Positions 21,429 through 33,855 of a stretch of DNA of 64,000 bases are shown here, one piece after another (the first letter of the stretch is position 1; the number at the start of each line of letters is the position of its first letter). Location: NCBI RefSeq assembly GCF_000003815.2, contig NC_049984.1, positions 12,519,186-12,583,185 on the forward strand, read 5' to 3'. This DNA comes from Branchiostoma floridae (Eukaryota > Chordata > Leptocardii > Amphioxiformes > Branchiostomatidae). A program made the translations under genes and the position numbers. The notes beneath the pieces were generated by a model. It did no database searches. It saw nothing but the letters and a program-made list of their open reading frames with translations, and had not been told where the DNA came from.

Positions 21429-24400
21429 CTACGATGCTCCAACTTTCATAATCTTGAAGAGGGCATCAATGTTGTGAGTCTTGAAGGCTTCCCTGCATGC
21501 ATTCACCACAACTGTCTTGGGTCGTCCGACTGGAACGGGAAGAGAAGCTTGTGAATACAGATCTGTCATTCCTCATGCAAATATCAAAATAGGGTGGATA
21601 TTTTGATTGCTTATTCAATGACAAACAACTACACATTGGGCTGGATAACCAACATATGACCAATGGTGCTTGGGGTCTAATTCAAAGCATACTTTGTAGA
21701 TGCATGATTATTAACATTACAGTCAAAACCAGTTCAGGAGGTTAAACATCTTTTGTTCTACTCTGTGTAGCCTCACCCTTGACCTATACAATATACCTTG
21801 GGAAGGCTCTGCTAAACTGGGCTGAGAATTCCACTATTGTTGGTGTGGCATCTAACCACCTGTTAGCCAATCAGAAAATCACCTAGATGTTTTCTTTAGG
21901 TAAAGCTGATTCTTGATTGGCTGACAGTTGCTTAAAGGCCACGCCTACAACAATGGAACCTCAGCCCAGTTTAGCACCAGGGCATATTGCATATGCTGCA
22001 GGCATGTTCGGCATAGGATGAACATCTCAAGGATACCCATTTGCCATGCACACGCGTGCGCGCACACACGCACACATCACACACACACACACACACCTCT
22101 GAGCCTGCCTGCCCTCTGGATGGCCTGGTTGACCAGTTTGAGACATGACAGCAGCTCAGTGTGGTTGTTACAGCGGATCTTGTACCCGTTGACCAGGTCC
22201 CTGTTCAGGTCAAACAGCTCCATGTAGTACTTCCTCATGTTCTTCCTGAACACAGCAATAATTGTAACAGTTAATATTCTGCATCTGGAACCACACTATT
22301 GGTATGTCTGACATAATCAAGTTTTGTTTGCTTTCAAGTTCAACTGAGTACCACTTTATCAAAGAGGGAATGGTTTAAAAGGTGTGGGAAACAATTTCTC
22401 AGTGCAAAAATCTTAAGAAAAAACTAAAGATCCTATCATATAACTAGACATGTCCAAATTGTCTTACATTTGGTCTTTAAGGCCTGTGAAGTCTTTAACC
22501 ACGATTAAAGACTGCCAGAAACCAACCAATGGAACCTAAACTAGCATTAGGCTGATGCATCTAAGTATGTGACCAACTGACCAGTCAGCAAGAATCCTGG
22601 CATCCTCTGCCCTGACCACCATACTGCGGATCAGGTTGGAGTGGTCAGCCATCTCAGCAGTCAGCTTCTGTCTCACCGAGCTGAACTCATCCACCTGTTC
22701 AGGAAGACCACAAGGTTAATTCTGATAACTGTAAAGAAGCTACTCTGTCCTGTTGATATCTTGTTGATACTTTTAGCTCAAGAAGAGACTACTCAAAGAA
22801 GCTAGGATAATAGTGATGCAAATTAGCTCCTGATTTGCACAATAAACATTAAACTAAATATGCATGTATGGTTGATATAGTTATCTACATAGTTAACAAA
22901 ATTCATGACAATCTGTCAACACTTTCAAGTAAAAAACAAACAAAATAGGCCCCTACCATTAAAAAAAACTGTTGAGGGCTGAAACCTACGTCACTGCTTT
23001 AACATCACAGGAGCTTCAATGTACCATAGCTTGTACAGGACATGAGATATCAAAATTAAAAGTCCTACTGCAGTATTTTAGGAGACCACTTGAGTAGGGT
23101 TACAATATATTAATCTAATCATTTCTTCATTTTGCCACCACCTACCAAGATACAAGTACCAAAACTTTTTGTCCATGTTCACATACAGGCAAACACACTT
23201 CCTTGCAAAGGGAACAACTACAGCTACTACGCCTACCCTCCCAGCTTGGCCTACCTTGATGAGAATGTTCTTGAGCTCCTCCATGTAGCCGGGGAAGTCG
23301 GAGGTCACCTGCAGGTCCTCAATACCCAGAAACACTGCCAGTGACTGGATAACCTCACCTGCCAGGTCCATGTCATCTGTCTTGATGGTCACCTGTCAAG
23401 CACATGTCAAAGCATTTCATTAAGGGTTAATGATTGCTCAAGTATACAGTTGGTGTCATAAGGCACATGGTGTTGGTTCCTATAACCACCCAATCAACCA
23501 CTGAATAAACCATGATGGTACATCCTTCCGACAAAAATGGTCTATATGGAGTAATAATGACCAGTGGTTATCATGGCAAAATGGAGCCTTCTCATTGGTC
23601 AATGTCATATGGCTATGTCATAATAAAACATCTTTTAAAGACAACGACAAAACATAAATGTTAGCATAATTTCTGTACCCATGATTCAGATGTGATTACA
23701 CACCAAGTCCTGGCTGTATGAACTCAATGTTTTAACCAGCAACAGTTTTGACAGCCATCTTTGCAGCAATGTAAAAGTTTCCTCAAGTTATTGATCATAT
23801 AAGGGTCCTAGAGTGTATATGAAAGTGTGCCATTGGTCAGCACTACACTGATATCAGGTCCTGACCTGCCCATTGCTCTCCATGTGGATGACCAGAGCTC
23901 CCGTCCCTCGCAGACTGACCACCTGGAAGTGAAGCGGGGCTGCAGCTGGCCACTCATCGGTCAGCAAGAAGTTTTGATTAATCCACAGTACAACCTAAGC
24001 AATGAAAAAGGCAATAAAATACACAATGAAATACATAATTTCTCTTAATCTTAATGTGTAAGAACAGTATTTAAGACTAGCCATAGTACAAAACACCACT
24101 ATCATTTCTCTTAATGTCTGTTATCTATGTCATATACAGATAAAACCAAGGACAATGAGTTAGAATACTACACTACTTGGTATTTTAGACTAGTCAAAGT
24201 TCAATACACTGGATAAAGATTTAACTTTCTGTTAATATTATAGGTGAGACTCTTCCTGTTAGCAGGTAGAAAATTACTTCAACCTAGCTGTAGAATGCTC
24301 TATATATGATGTCTCACACAAGCTTGAAAGTACAACAAGAGGTGAGAAATACCCCCCTAACTAACCCTCTGCACTCTCTCCTGTACAGTGAAGGTGACGG

Positions 24401-27400
24401 TTCCCTGTGGCTCCTGAGGAAGCTTGGTGCAGGGGATGTACATGGAGAACCTGGGCAGCTGCCGGGTGATCTCAAACACATGGAACTGGGTACTGTAGGG
24501 TGACAAATATTTGGTTCATTATAAAGGTAACCTTTCAGATCTGCTACAGTCCAGCAGAGAATCTAGAAAAGACAGACGACAATGCCTACTGGGATAAAAG
24601 AGTACAAGATAGAAAAAATAATGAGCAACTTGATTCTTAAGCTGACACAGGGCAGAAATATAGCTTGCTGAAAGTCATTGAGTCTGATATCAGCTTTACA
24701 GAACGCAAAAAATATTTTGGGTATACATATTGACAAAAAATTAATGGATCTAGATATAAGCAGCCTCCTTTATATACACACTTTTACCATGATTGTTTCC
24801 CTAGAACCTGAAGACAGTATCAGTAGCATCTTGACTTTGCATCAGTCCCATAAGTTAACCTACCTGCCCTTCATGCCCACAAAAGCCTTGATGTGCAGGT
24901 CCACTGGAACATCTTTTGGAGGACTGATGGGGACCTTCAGCTCACTGGACAGGTTGTTTACATTGGGATGGCTGAAATAGAAGAACCAGAAATCATGAAT
25001 GAGTTTCCATTTCTTACTTTGTTGTGATCCTCTCTTTGCATTTTGACACTGGCATCAATAAGGTAACAGACATGCAAACATATATAGGCAGCAGGAAGTT
25101 GATGACAGGGAATGAGGTAACCTTTCATAACCTTATTTTGTAACATTCTGGGAGCTTTGACCTAAAATGAAGTCAGTGTCCCCATACAAGCAATTATGGA
25201 CTCCGGCCAAGCCAACCTTCCACCTTCCCATCCTGACTGTCTCCAGTCAAACCATTTCCCCCCTCAATGTCACATTCAGCCACTCTCCCATATTCCAATA
25301 ACTACAGACTGACATCAAAACATACACACCTCCATTTTCACAAAAGAACTACACGTAAATATACATGTATCTATTCTACATGGGCAGCATCTCCAACACT
25401 ATCAGTTTAACTGGTGGTGTTTGTCACTCTGTCAGTTTCACTACCGATGACATGACAGCTAATACAAATTGAAAAGCAAAGAAAAATGTCAAAGAAAGAC
25501 TATCTTACACCACATGGCTTTCCCCTTCAAAGATGCCCTCTGCAAATATGAGTGCCGTTCTCAGGATCGTTTCTGCACAAAAATAAGCCAAATGAATACT
25601 TACAATGAATGAACAATTCTTAATGATGATACATTCTTCATAACAATTCTTTAAAATTGAAGCATAACAAATTGAAAATATAGTAAATTTGTTGTGTATC
25701 ATTTTCTGTTCAGATGTGTCTATTAGGGTTTGATTTTGCGTAGAAAGACATGCTTCTAAAGCTGAAGATATAAATGACAGTTTCTTGACCTAGTCTGACG
25801 AACTACTGTCAGCAAAGATCTTGCTATACTATGCTGCAATACTAGTGGAAATTATTGACAGAAGCATCATATCTTACCATTAGTGGTGGCCACAAAAAGT
25901 TCCACATGAGGCTGTTGAAAATGAAAATCAAACATTGAAAATAATGAATTTGCTTAGAGTTGCTCCATACAACAAACCCTACAAACTGACAGAAGTAATT
26001 ATCATAAATTCCGTGCTCATATATATAAAACTTCACATGCAATTGTCATCATCAAAAATTTTCAATTCACAGGCAGGTAATGATATTGTAATTGAATTTT
26101 GTGACAAAATAAAGTTGGGACAACATTTTAAGCAGAAAGACAATCACAGATCATGTACAAAAAGAAGACATGTCAAAAGTAATAAATGGTTCAGAAGTCT
26201 AAAAATCGAGGGTGTTGGACTTCTCACCGGGTGTTTCTCATCTCCTGGGTCCACAGTCAGTGATGTCTGAAGCTGGGTGTTGGCCTGGACATAAAAAACA
26301 CTTTTATTTACATCTTCTGTGAGAGCAAGAAAATTACTTCAGACTCGTCAAAGTAAGATATTCCCCGCACAATGCAAACTTCATCAAATAGTCCAGGAGT
26401 TCTCTTGTTAAATTTGTGACAGTGACATTTTAAGTGGTGATCACTATAATTTCTGGCATCATTTTTACAATCATGGTGGGATGGAAGTACAATACTATAA
26501 TTTTTCCAATTGACACAAACCTTAAGAATCCTATACTACAGTGACCACCTGTTTACTGTAGGGCCAAGTATCTGCTGGTTAACATTATACATGTATTTCT
26601 AATAGAAACATCTGCTGGACTACATGTACATGTATAAGATTATGACTTACAGGGATGATGCCCATCTGTCCTGTATCCAGCCCTCCCAGCCCTGACGGCC
26701 GGTTGCTCTGTGCAGCCTGGATAACGATAATCAGGAAAAGTTAGTACTGGAACCTTTCGGTCAGACTATTGAATGCAATACACACAGGGAAGGGTGAAGT
26801 CTGCTGTCTCGTTACAATTCAAATTAAAGTTAAATCTACTGAAATACAGTATGCTTTAATGAGTTAACATCGTTGGTTACTACATTTTGGTATAAGAAAT
26901 CAGAAGAAAACACGGGTGATGGCGACTAGTCATGATGATCTTGACTATGTCGTCCCTATGCCAGTAACAATAGCTCCTAAAGTACGGCAAATGTCACAAA
27001 CTGAAGGAGGTAACACATATCAAAAGAAGCTGAATGTAGAAACTTGTCATACTCCAGTCAAACGTAGAGCAGGAAAGGAAACATATAGCTGCAGTGTAAG
27101 ATAGCAAGCCATGTAGGCATACTGTAAAAGGGGAAATGTTCATGGTTTCTGTAATGACCTTTTCAGTGCAACATTAGAACCACCATGAAATGATTTCTTC
27201 TGTCATTTGCCCTCCAACATCCTTGTTTCAGCTGTGAATTTCAAACCACCAAAAACACTCAATTTTCTCCCTAGGTTAATGCAAATTGAATTCATGCAAA
27301 CATTTCCCGTTTCACAGTAACGAAAGAGAAAGCAGTCCTACCGCTCTTCCTTTGTAGAAGAACTTGGTCAGCTGTAAGTCAAGAGAGAACCAGAGAGATA

Positions 27401-30400
27401 GAAAATGTGCATTTCAAGTCAGTGCAAAAGTCAAGCTTTAGTTCATAGTAGTTGAAGAAACAAGGTAATAATAAGGCAAACAGCCATGCAGTGTGGTGTC
27501 TACTATACATCTATGAGAAGTTCTGTTTTAACAAGACAACTCTGGTAAGGCAATGAAACCATTTGTCTGCTATTAAAGTTAAATCTAAGAAAATCATTAT
27601 GGAAACAAAGGAATAGGGATGTGTACAGAAACATAATATCTAGTACAGGTCCAGACCTGTACCTGTACCTGAAGAATTTGACAAAGTTACCTGTCACCTT
27701 TGGTGTTAGAAACATACATAAACAGTTTACAGATTATGATTTTGAAGAGAACACATATTTCAAGCGGATCAAAGCTGGTGATGTTTTCACAATTTGTATT
27801 TCAGGTAAAACTGTATCGTGAATGAAGATTACAAAACAATAAACCACATCAGTACTGTGACCACGACATGCATTGTCCTACCACATCTGGCTCTTGCTTT
27901 ACTGATAACCGCTGGGTGCACATGCAGAGTGCACATGCAGGGGGAGAAGAAGTAGTGAGGTATGTCCATTATCCTTGCAGTTTTGTACGAGGTCTCACAT
28001 TGCAACAGACACACATAACAAAAACTGACCTATGTTGACTTCTTTTATTTCTACTGTCATAAACTATTTGTTTTTTTGTCAGATTCAGTAGCATAAGAAG
28101 AAAGATCACAGGAAGGCAGAAGACTGCAAAGTAGAACAGATGCAGTTGCAAAGATTTGCCAGCAAAGAAATAAAACACCACAATGGCTCTCAGATAGCAA
28201 GGACTCAAAATGCTGGGTCCATTTGTACTTTTGTGCACCCAAAATTGGAGCTATGCACCTGATTTTTTACTGTGGGTGCACCTGGATATTTGTGTAGGGG
28301 TATGTATAGGTACAACCCAGACATTTAAGTGTAAGAAAAAAAACCTTTGTTGTTCAACATGTTTCAAAAGTTCAAACATTTTTGGGTTAGGTTCAACAAT
28401 GTAAGTTCAAAAATGCTTTACTGACTTACCCTGGCATTCTCTTCATAATTCTTCAACTCTAGCAGCAAGTTCTGTGGAAGAACATAAAAGAGTTAGGTGA
28501 CAAAGAAACTACATACTATTAGATAGGTCTATTTTGGAGAAGAACTTTCTGTATCTTTTGTCATAAACTTACTATGGTTTTGATATTTTTTGTGGTCGAT
28601 AGCTGTGATATCAGAAGTAAGTGCTGAAAACTTTCTTTACAAAATTACACTGAGGAGGTATATGACTATATTCAACCCTCTAAATGTACAAAAGTAGTAC
28701 AGACTTATTAACAAACTGGTCAAGGGGGTAAGATCACTGAGACATTGAGTGAAACCTGCTGACCTGTTTGCGCTGACTCAGCTCCCTGACAGCGTCCTGT
28801 TCCGTGTTTGTGTCCATCAAATTCCCCTTCATCTCCCTACTGGCCGGCAGGTATCCACGTACTGTAGGGTTGAGTGAGAAAAATGTCAACTGACAAGACA
28901 CACACCAAAAAACATCATCCAAACAATTCATCAACTCCTTCTTGAGTTATTCTCTTACATAGTATCCAACAAAATGAGCCAGTTTTTGCGAACCATTAAT
29001 GTTTACTTGTAACACTTCAGCCTCTCTCACCTTCTCCATCTACTGCACAGCAGATCAGTTCAGTCTTACCATCCATCCTATAGTCACCCTGCATGGAACA
29101 TAGGACAACATTACCGAGGTGGTAACTATAAGGTATAATCATGCATTACAGTTTGCGATGTGCTTTCAAGATGTCAAATTACAACTGTTATACAATGAAA
29201 ACACACAGCAGAAAACAACTCAGACATGCTCAGACCTGGAATAAATTTTCATCTGAAACATTTGCAAACAAGCTGCTAATTTTCCACAGTCTACACATCT
29301 ACCCTTTTACATATGCATCAACTGATGCTGAGTACACATTCTGTACACACCTCCACTATCCCTGCCAGGGAAACTGAGAAGTTGTCCTTGAAGATGACCT
29401 CCCCTGTTCTGTCACTACGTGCATCAATCTATAAAAAAAACAGATCACTAGCACATAAGTAAAACGACAACCATTTCTCACTGAACAGAATTTGACATCA
29501 AACAATACACATGAGCTGCTCCTAACAATGGCAAAGGGCTAGTCACCTTCCTTCTGAAAGATATTACTAGTAATATAAATACATTATCCTGAGTGTGCAG
29601 AGCCTCACCCTTAGCCTACACAGTATACTCTGGGAAGGCTCTACCATTCTCTGATCGGCTAACAGCTTACTAGACGCCACACCCACAAAGGTAGAAACCA
29701 CAGCACAGTTTAGTAGAGCCTCTCAAAGGTTATTTTATTGTATAGGTTATAGATGAGGCTCTGTGTAGGAAAATATACAATGTAGAAATGTTGCCAGGCT
29801 GCCATTACCTTAGCCATTTAGCCTCACTATCCACTCTTTTCGACACATCTTCTCCTACATGTACAAATAAAAGCACATACCTTCCCATTGGACCAGCCTG
29901 TGATGAGTTCAGGAACCCCGTCTGAATCCAGGTCAAACGCATGAATAGCAACAGCTTGGTTCTTGGACTGGGAAGACAAGAAATAAGGACCTACATCACG
30001 AAAATCACCAGACTGAGTACAAACTAAGAGGACAGTCTGAACTATGACATTATTAAATAATTCTGAACTTTTAGAACAGTCTTCTATGACCAAACCAAGT
30101 TTATCACAAGTAGTACTACACAGTACCCCTTTTTCTAGGGTGAACACAAAATATGAATAACTTGTTAATGTTGCACTGGGTAATGTGAAAGCTTTCTACA
30201 TTTCCTTACATTCCCAAACCTTTTGGCACCCTTCTAAACCTGATTCTAAACATGGGCTATACCTTTATGGATACTTACCTTTATGGATAGGCTTTAACTA
30301 CAACTCATCCATCAAATGACACAGTAATGAAAGTGTACCTTGATTCTCCAGTATCTGGCCGTACGGTCATAAACTCCCACAGTTCCATTGGCCAGGGCAT

Positions 30401-32545
30401 ACCCAAACCTGCTGTGCATCATGGGACATAGCAAAGTGATGGCCTGTAAAAGCACAAAAAAAGAGATTATAGCACTGAATGCTCTTTACATTAGAATGAA
30501 AGTACTGATATTGTCATTGGCACAGCTTTTAAGACATAGTCTGGATGCCAGCCTTTTCAGCTTGCTCGTCAGCTACAGGAAGCAACCCAGAGAATGAACT
30601 GAAGCTAAAATGCATGCAGGCCTTTTAAAACTCCTACTTCTGCATAATGCAGCTACAGGCCATCTAAAATCTATACTCCATATAATGGCTAAACGTATGC
30701 TGCAATGAATAACATTAGGAAGTATGTAGTGTGCAAAATTTCATATACAGTGTATAACCAGTGTGAATGAAAAAAAGGTTTTCAGACCTCTGTTTCTGTC
30801 ATTTCTGCGATGATTTCATCATCCTGGAAAACTCTGATGTCGTAGTCCTCTGAACCAACGATCAACTGAAACATAACAAAACATGTAAAGAATTAAGAAT
30901 TACATGTAGTCATACTTAAAACAAAAATTTCATTAGGTACGAACCAAAATTCATTGTCCCATCTCCCATTATTCTTCTTGTACCTTCTCTATCTACCAAT
31001 AGGCCGATCCTGACTGTCTGTCACAATTAGCAATTCAACCAAATTGTCAATAACAGAGTGGCTGCATTGTCTGACGATTATTTGCATTTTCATGTTTTCA
31101 TGTTGCATTTCTCAGTTTTGACAGAAGTGGGTGGAGCTATGGGATTGGTCTATATACTTGTGATTGCATAGTCTCTCTATGATCCTTCTTAGTTATTTAT
31201 TTGACCTAGAATTTCAAAAGTCAGATAGCAGAGGGTATTAAAAATGTAGAAACAATACAATGTACCTCCATCTTGCCATCATTGGTGAAATCACACAGAG
31301 CGAGTGAACACACGTTGTCACCAGTCACAGTCCAGAATGCATCATTCCCCTCCAGGTCAAAACCCTGGATGGCACAGTTGCCCCCGACTACAGCCAATGG
31401 CATCTCTACTGTTCCCAACGAGCCAACCACAACCGCATTCACTCCATCTGGTGTCTGGAAGACAGAATTATTATGAGTAAACATTTTATCTACTTATTTA
31501 TTTATTGAGACTTACCACATCTGTACCAGAATTAACTTAACAGGTAACGTTTACTTAGCTATCACCTTTTTCAAGATGTCAACCCGGAGACCAGCCTGTA
31601 AGGTTTGATCCACTCACATTGGGAAGACTTTTAAACACCTACCCATCATCATTAAGATCCATTCAAACTTTCTTAAGTGGTACGGTCTCCAAACACACAG
31701 ACAGACAAACACCTAAAACATAACATTCTTGGCAAAGGTACTAATAACAAAACAAACATGGCCAATGAGGGAAATATCAAGCAGCTGTCATGTTAAACTA
31801 GTAAAAGAGGCTCACATCTTTGTAGAACAGGTCGGAGTTGTTGATGACATCATATGCCAGCAGGTTGGTCTGAGTGCCGACCAGCAGACTGTCACAGTTG
31901 GACGTGGGGTCCAGCTTTCCTGCGCTGACCGCACTGACCGCCTGCTGGATGTTCAACAGGCTGATGTCCGAGTTCTCCCCTGACACGGACATACGTCCAC
32001 TGGCAATGCCACGGTTATGGGCATTGTGGATGAAGACCTGAAAAGTAGTTGCCATAATTAGCAAAATGACTGGTTAGCTTGCTATTACTAGTTATCATAG
32101 CCTGGTATCCAGCCATAATATAGCTCCCGAGTCTCTTCTCCCGAGTCTCTTCTCTCCTCTTCGTAGGAGAGAAGAGACTCGGGAGCTATATTATGGCTAG
32201 ATACCAGGCTATAGTTATCATGCACTTGGTTTACATACCGCAGGCCACGTTGGTCTGATTATATGGTTGACATTTGATCAGGTCCACTTATTTATTTATT
32301 GATACCAGTCAAGAAGTCCAATTTCGTAAATGGTACAATGTAGGTAACCGTTAACAGTACCCACCCATTGTGTTCATGTCTGTACATATCTAATATAAGC
32401 TTGTCTACTTAAACTCTTGACACTATACCTTCCCAGCTGTAGTTGCTGCAGTGAGACAGGGATGTTGGCCATCATAACACCCAATAGTCAACATGCGGGT
32501 GTTGATCTTGTGGTTGAGCTTCAGCGTGAAGATTGGCACAAGCAT
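21429..32545 (-). CDS. BBS2: Bardet-Biedl syndrome 2 protein, BBSome subunit (22 coding exons, 729 aa)
   Basis: Exons (5' to 3'): 32545-32429, 32037-31816, 31454-31266, 30865-30788, 30443-30339, 29967-29881, 29428-29351, 29088-29031, 28861-28764, 28471-28430, 27371-27342, 26716-26651, 26284-26228, 25911-25878, 25572-25509, 24971-24864, 24492-24366, 23994-23866, 23392-23255, 22694-22582, 22245-22097, 21529-21429. All have AG/GT borders and the sum is 2190 bases. The protein begins [15 protein letters not shown]. It carries BBS2 hallmarks: [42 protein letters not shown] (beta-propeller), [25 protein letters not shown], and a C-terminal helical part ending [10 protein letters not shown]. Human BBS2 is about 721 aa, so length fits. 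In the family it acts in the BBSome coat that moves membrane cargo into and out of cilia. A 5'-untranslated exon is possible, since an acceptor-like TTTTCAG sits 19 bases before the ATG. Exon 11 (30 bases, [10 protein letters not shown]) is the least certain. Confidence 0.95.
21811..21976. mobile_element. Foldback MITE in the last BBS2 intron
   Basis: Arms of about 65 bp (21811-21876 and 21913-21976) are inverted copies: GCTAAACTGGGCTGAG pairs with CTCAGCCCAGTTTAGC. A related element lies at about 29598-29768. No transposase is present, and the target duplication is not clear. Confidence 0.7.
22048..22096. repeat. (AC)n/(CG)-interrupted microsatellite abutting a BBS2 splice donor
   Basis: The dinucleotide run ends directly at the exon at 22097-22245, so on the minus strand the 5' splice site is the first GT of a (GT)n tract. 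Confidence 0.85.
26826..26915 (+). repeat. Relic of the MULE terminal repeat in a BBS2 intron
   Basis: TCTACTGAAATACAGTATG, then a TTTAATGAGTTAACAT stretch, matches 10648-10682 in the left TIR closely. The following 50 bases (GTTACTACATTTTGGTATAA..) match more weakly. No second arm was found nearby, so this is a solo fragment. Confidence 0.6.
29598..29768. mobile_element. Second member of the foldback MITE family in BBS2
   Basis: It shares GCCTCACCCTT, ACTCTGGGAAGGCTCT and CAGTTTAGTAGAGCC with the element near 21765-21976. Its outer ends (CAGAGCCTCACCCTTAGCCT against a reverse-complemented AGGTTATAGATGAGGCTCTG) also pair. Confidence 0.55.
31587..31640 (+). repeat. Dispersed AAGGTTTGATCCA repeat (copy 1)
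   Basis: CCAGCCTGTAAGGTTTGATC, CACTCACATTGGGAAGAC. Shares its core with 37879-38005 and 40624-40735. The GGTTTGATCC piece resembles a degenerate B box, so the family may be tRNA-derived. Confidence 0.45.
32098..32211. mobile_element. 114-bp foldback MITE with a 9-bp TSD, Mutator-type, in BBS2 intron 1
   Basis: The element begins TAGCCTGGTATC and ends GATACCAGGCTA, and arms of about 45 bp pair (CTCCCGAGTCTCTTCTC against GAGAAGAGACTCGGGAG). It is bounded by identical 9-mers TAGTTATCA at 32089-32097 and 32212-32220. A 9-bp TSD points to Mutator-superfamily mobilisation. Its termini differ from the large MULE in this window, so that element is not its direct parent. Confidence 0.88.
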
Positions 32546-33855
32546 GGTGGACGGTGTACAGATCTGAAAATCAAAATAATCACATTGCATTTGCATTTGG
32601 GCCTCTTGATCAGTGGGTGTGCCTTTTGTTTTGAAATTCCAAAAAAAAAATGTCACTCACTTACTAAGTAGTACAGTGAAAGCCAGTTAATTGCACAACT
32701 GATAACTGCACACTTCTGTTTATTGCACGGAATCCCAAAGTCCTGTAGTGATGCGGTCCAGCTGAATAACTTCGCTTTGTTGCACTATCCGGATAATTTG
32801 CACAAAATGTGCTGGCAAATTGTGAGTGACTGTCAGACTGAACGTTATGCTCTAGGAGAGGGCTTTGTTAAGTAATCTGACAGGTATAGAAGTACTGTAC
32901 CGTAACATGTTTATTAATAACTTTATCATGTGACTGTGCGAAAACCATCACTTTCGTTGATTCTCCACAGCCGAGCTGAGTGATAACAAACTTGTCCCCT
33001 CCCCCTCCCCATATCCTCTTCCAGCTTCTGCATAATTTTACGAATCCCCCCAAACCTTACCTATCAAACGTCAGCACAAAGACGTGGGAGGATCCCAATT
33101 GTCAAGACAAATAGCTCATCAGATCCAGCATTTGGCACAGAAACCTTCGAGATGATCTGAAATCACGTCTTGTTTCTTCCCTCCACAGGTATGCTGCCGC
33201 AAGGTATCATGGTTCAGGAACTGTGGTACAGGGCCTGCATGGGGGATACTAGCAACCCTTAGCGTAAATTTAAGACGACAGCATCTATATGTAGAATTGA
33301 ATTTCACAAAAATAACGAACCAACAATGCTTATCGTTGAATTGGGCGGGCTGGCAACGATTAGCGGTAAATTATAAATTAGAATAGCTCAATACGCCTCG
33401 CGGATAAAGACATGCAGACCCTCGCGGTCGTCTCACCTGTGGGAACAAGGCCCCACACCCGCCAGTGTACGTATGATAATAGTAAACGGGCTACCCATGA
33501 ATGACATAAAACTACTTTATAATCATACATAGATGCTATAAGTTTTTTTGTATTTGTACAAACGTGCTATACTGATCAAAAGTTACAACTTAGTGGTGGA
33601 ACAGTTAAAGCTAGTCGGAGCTTTGGGAAGGCGTACAGGGTCTTGAGTTATCAAACCGAGGCCTGATGACAAGCAGCTGACCTGAACGCCAGATTTGTTG
33701 ACAACTTTGGACTGTTGTGGTTTCTTTACACCAGATTTTGCCAAATGTGTAGAGTTGTAAGGTCGCCCGAAGAAATCTCAAGTAACCTAGTGCTTCTGTG
33801 GACTGGACTGGTGGTAAAAAAGGACTTCCAGACGCCTAATTGTTGAGAAGAGAGT
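32546..33855. promoter_or_regulatory. Shared 1.3-kb head-to-head promoter region of BBS2 and LRP12-like
   Basis: The two start codons lie 1310 bases apart on opposite strands. No open frame here has protein character. CG-containing segments cluster around 33380-33480 and 33850-33920. I looked for an RFX X-box, expected for ciliary genes, and found only half-site-like GGCAAC/AGCAAC motifs (33250, 33353) with no convincing partner. Transcription starts cannot be placed by eye. Confidence 0.45.
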
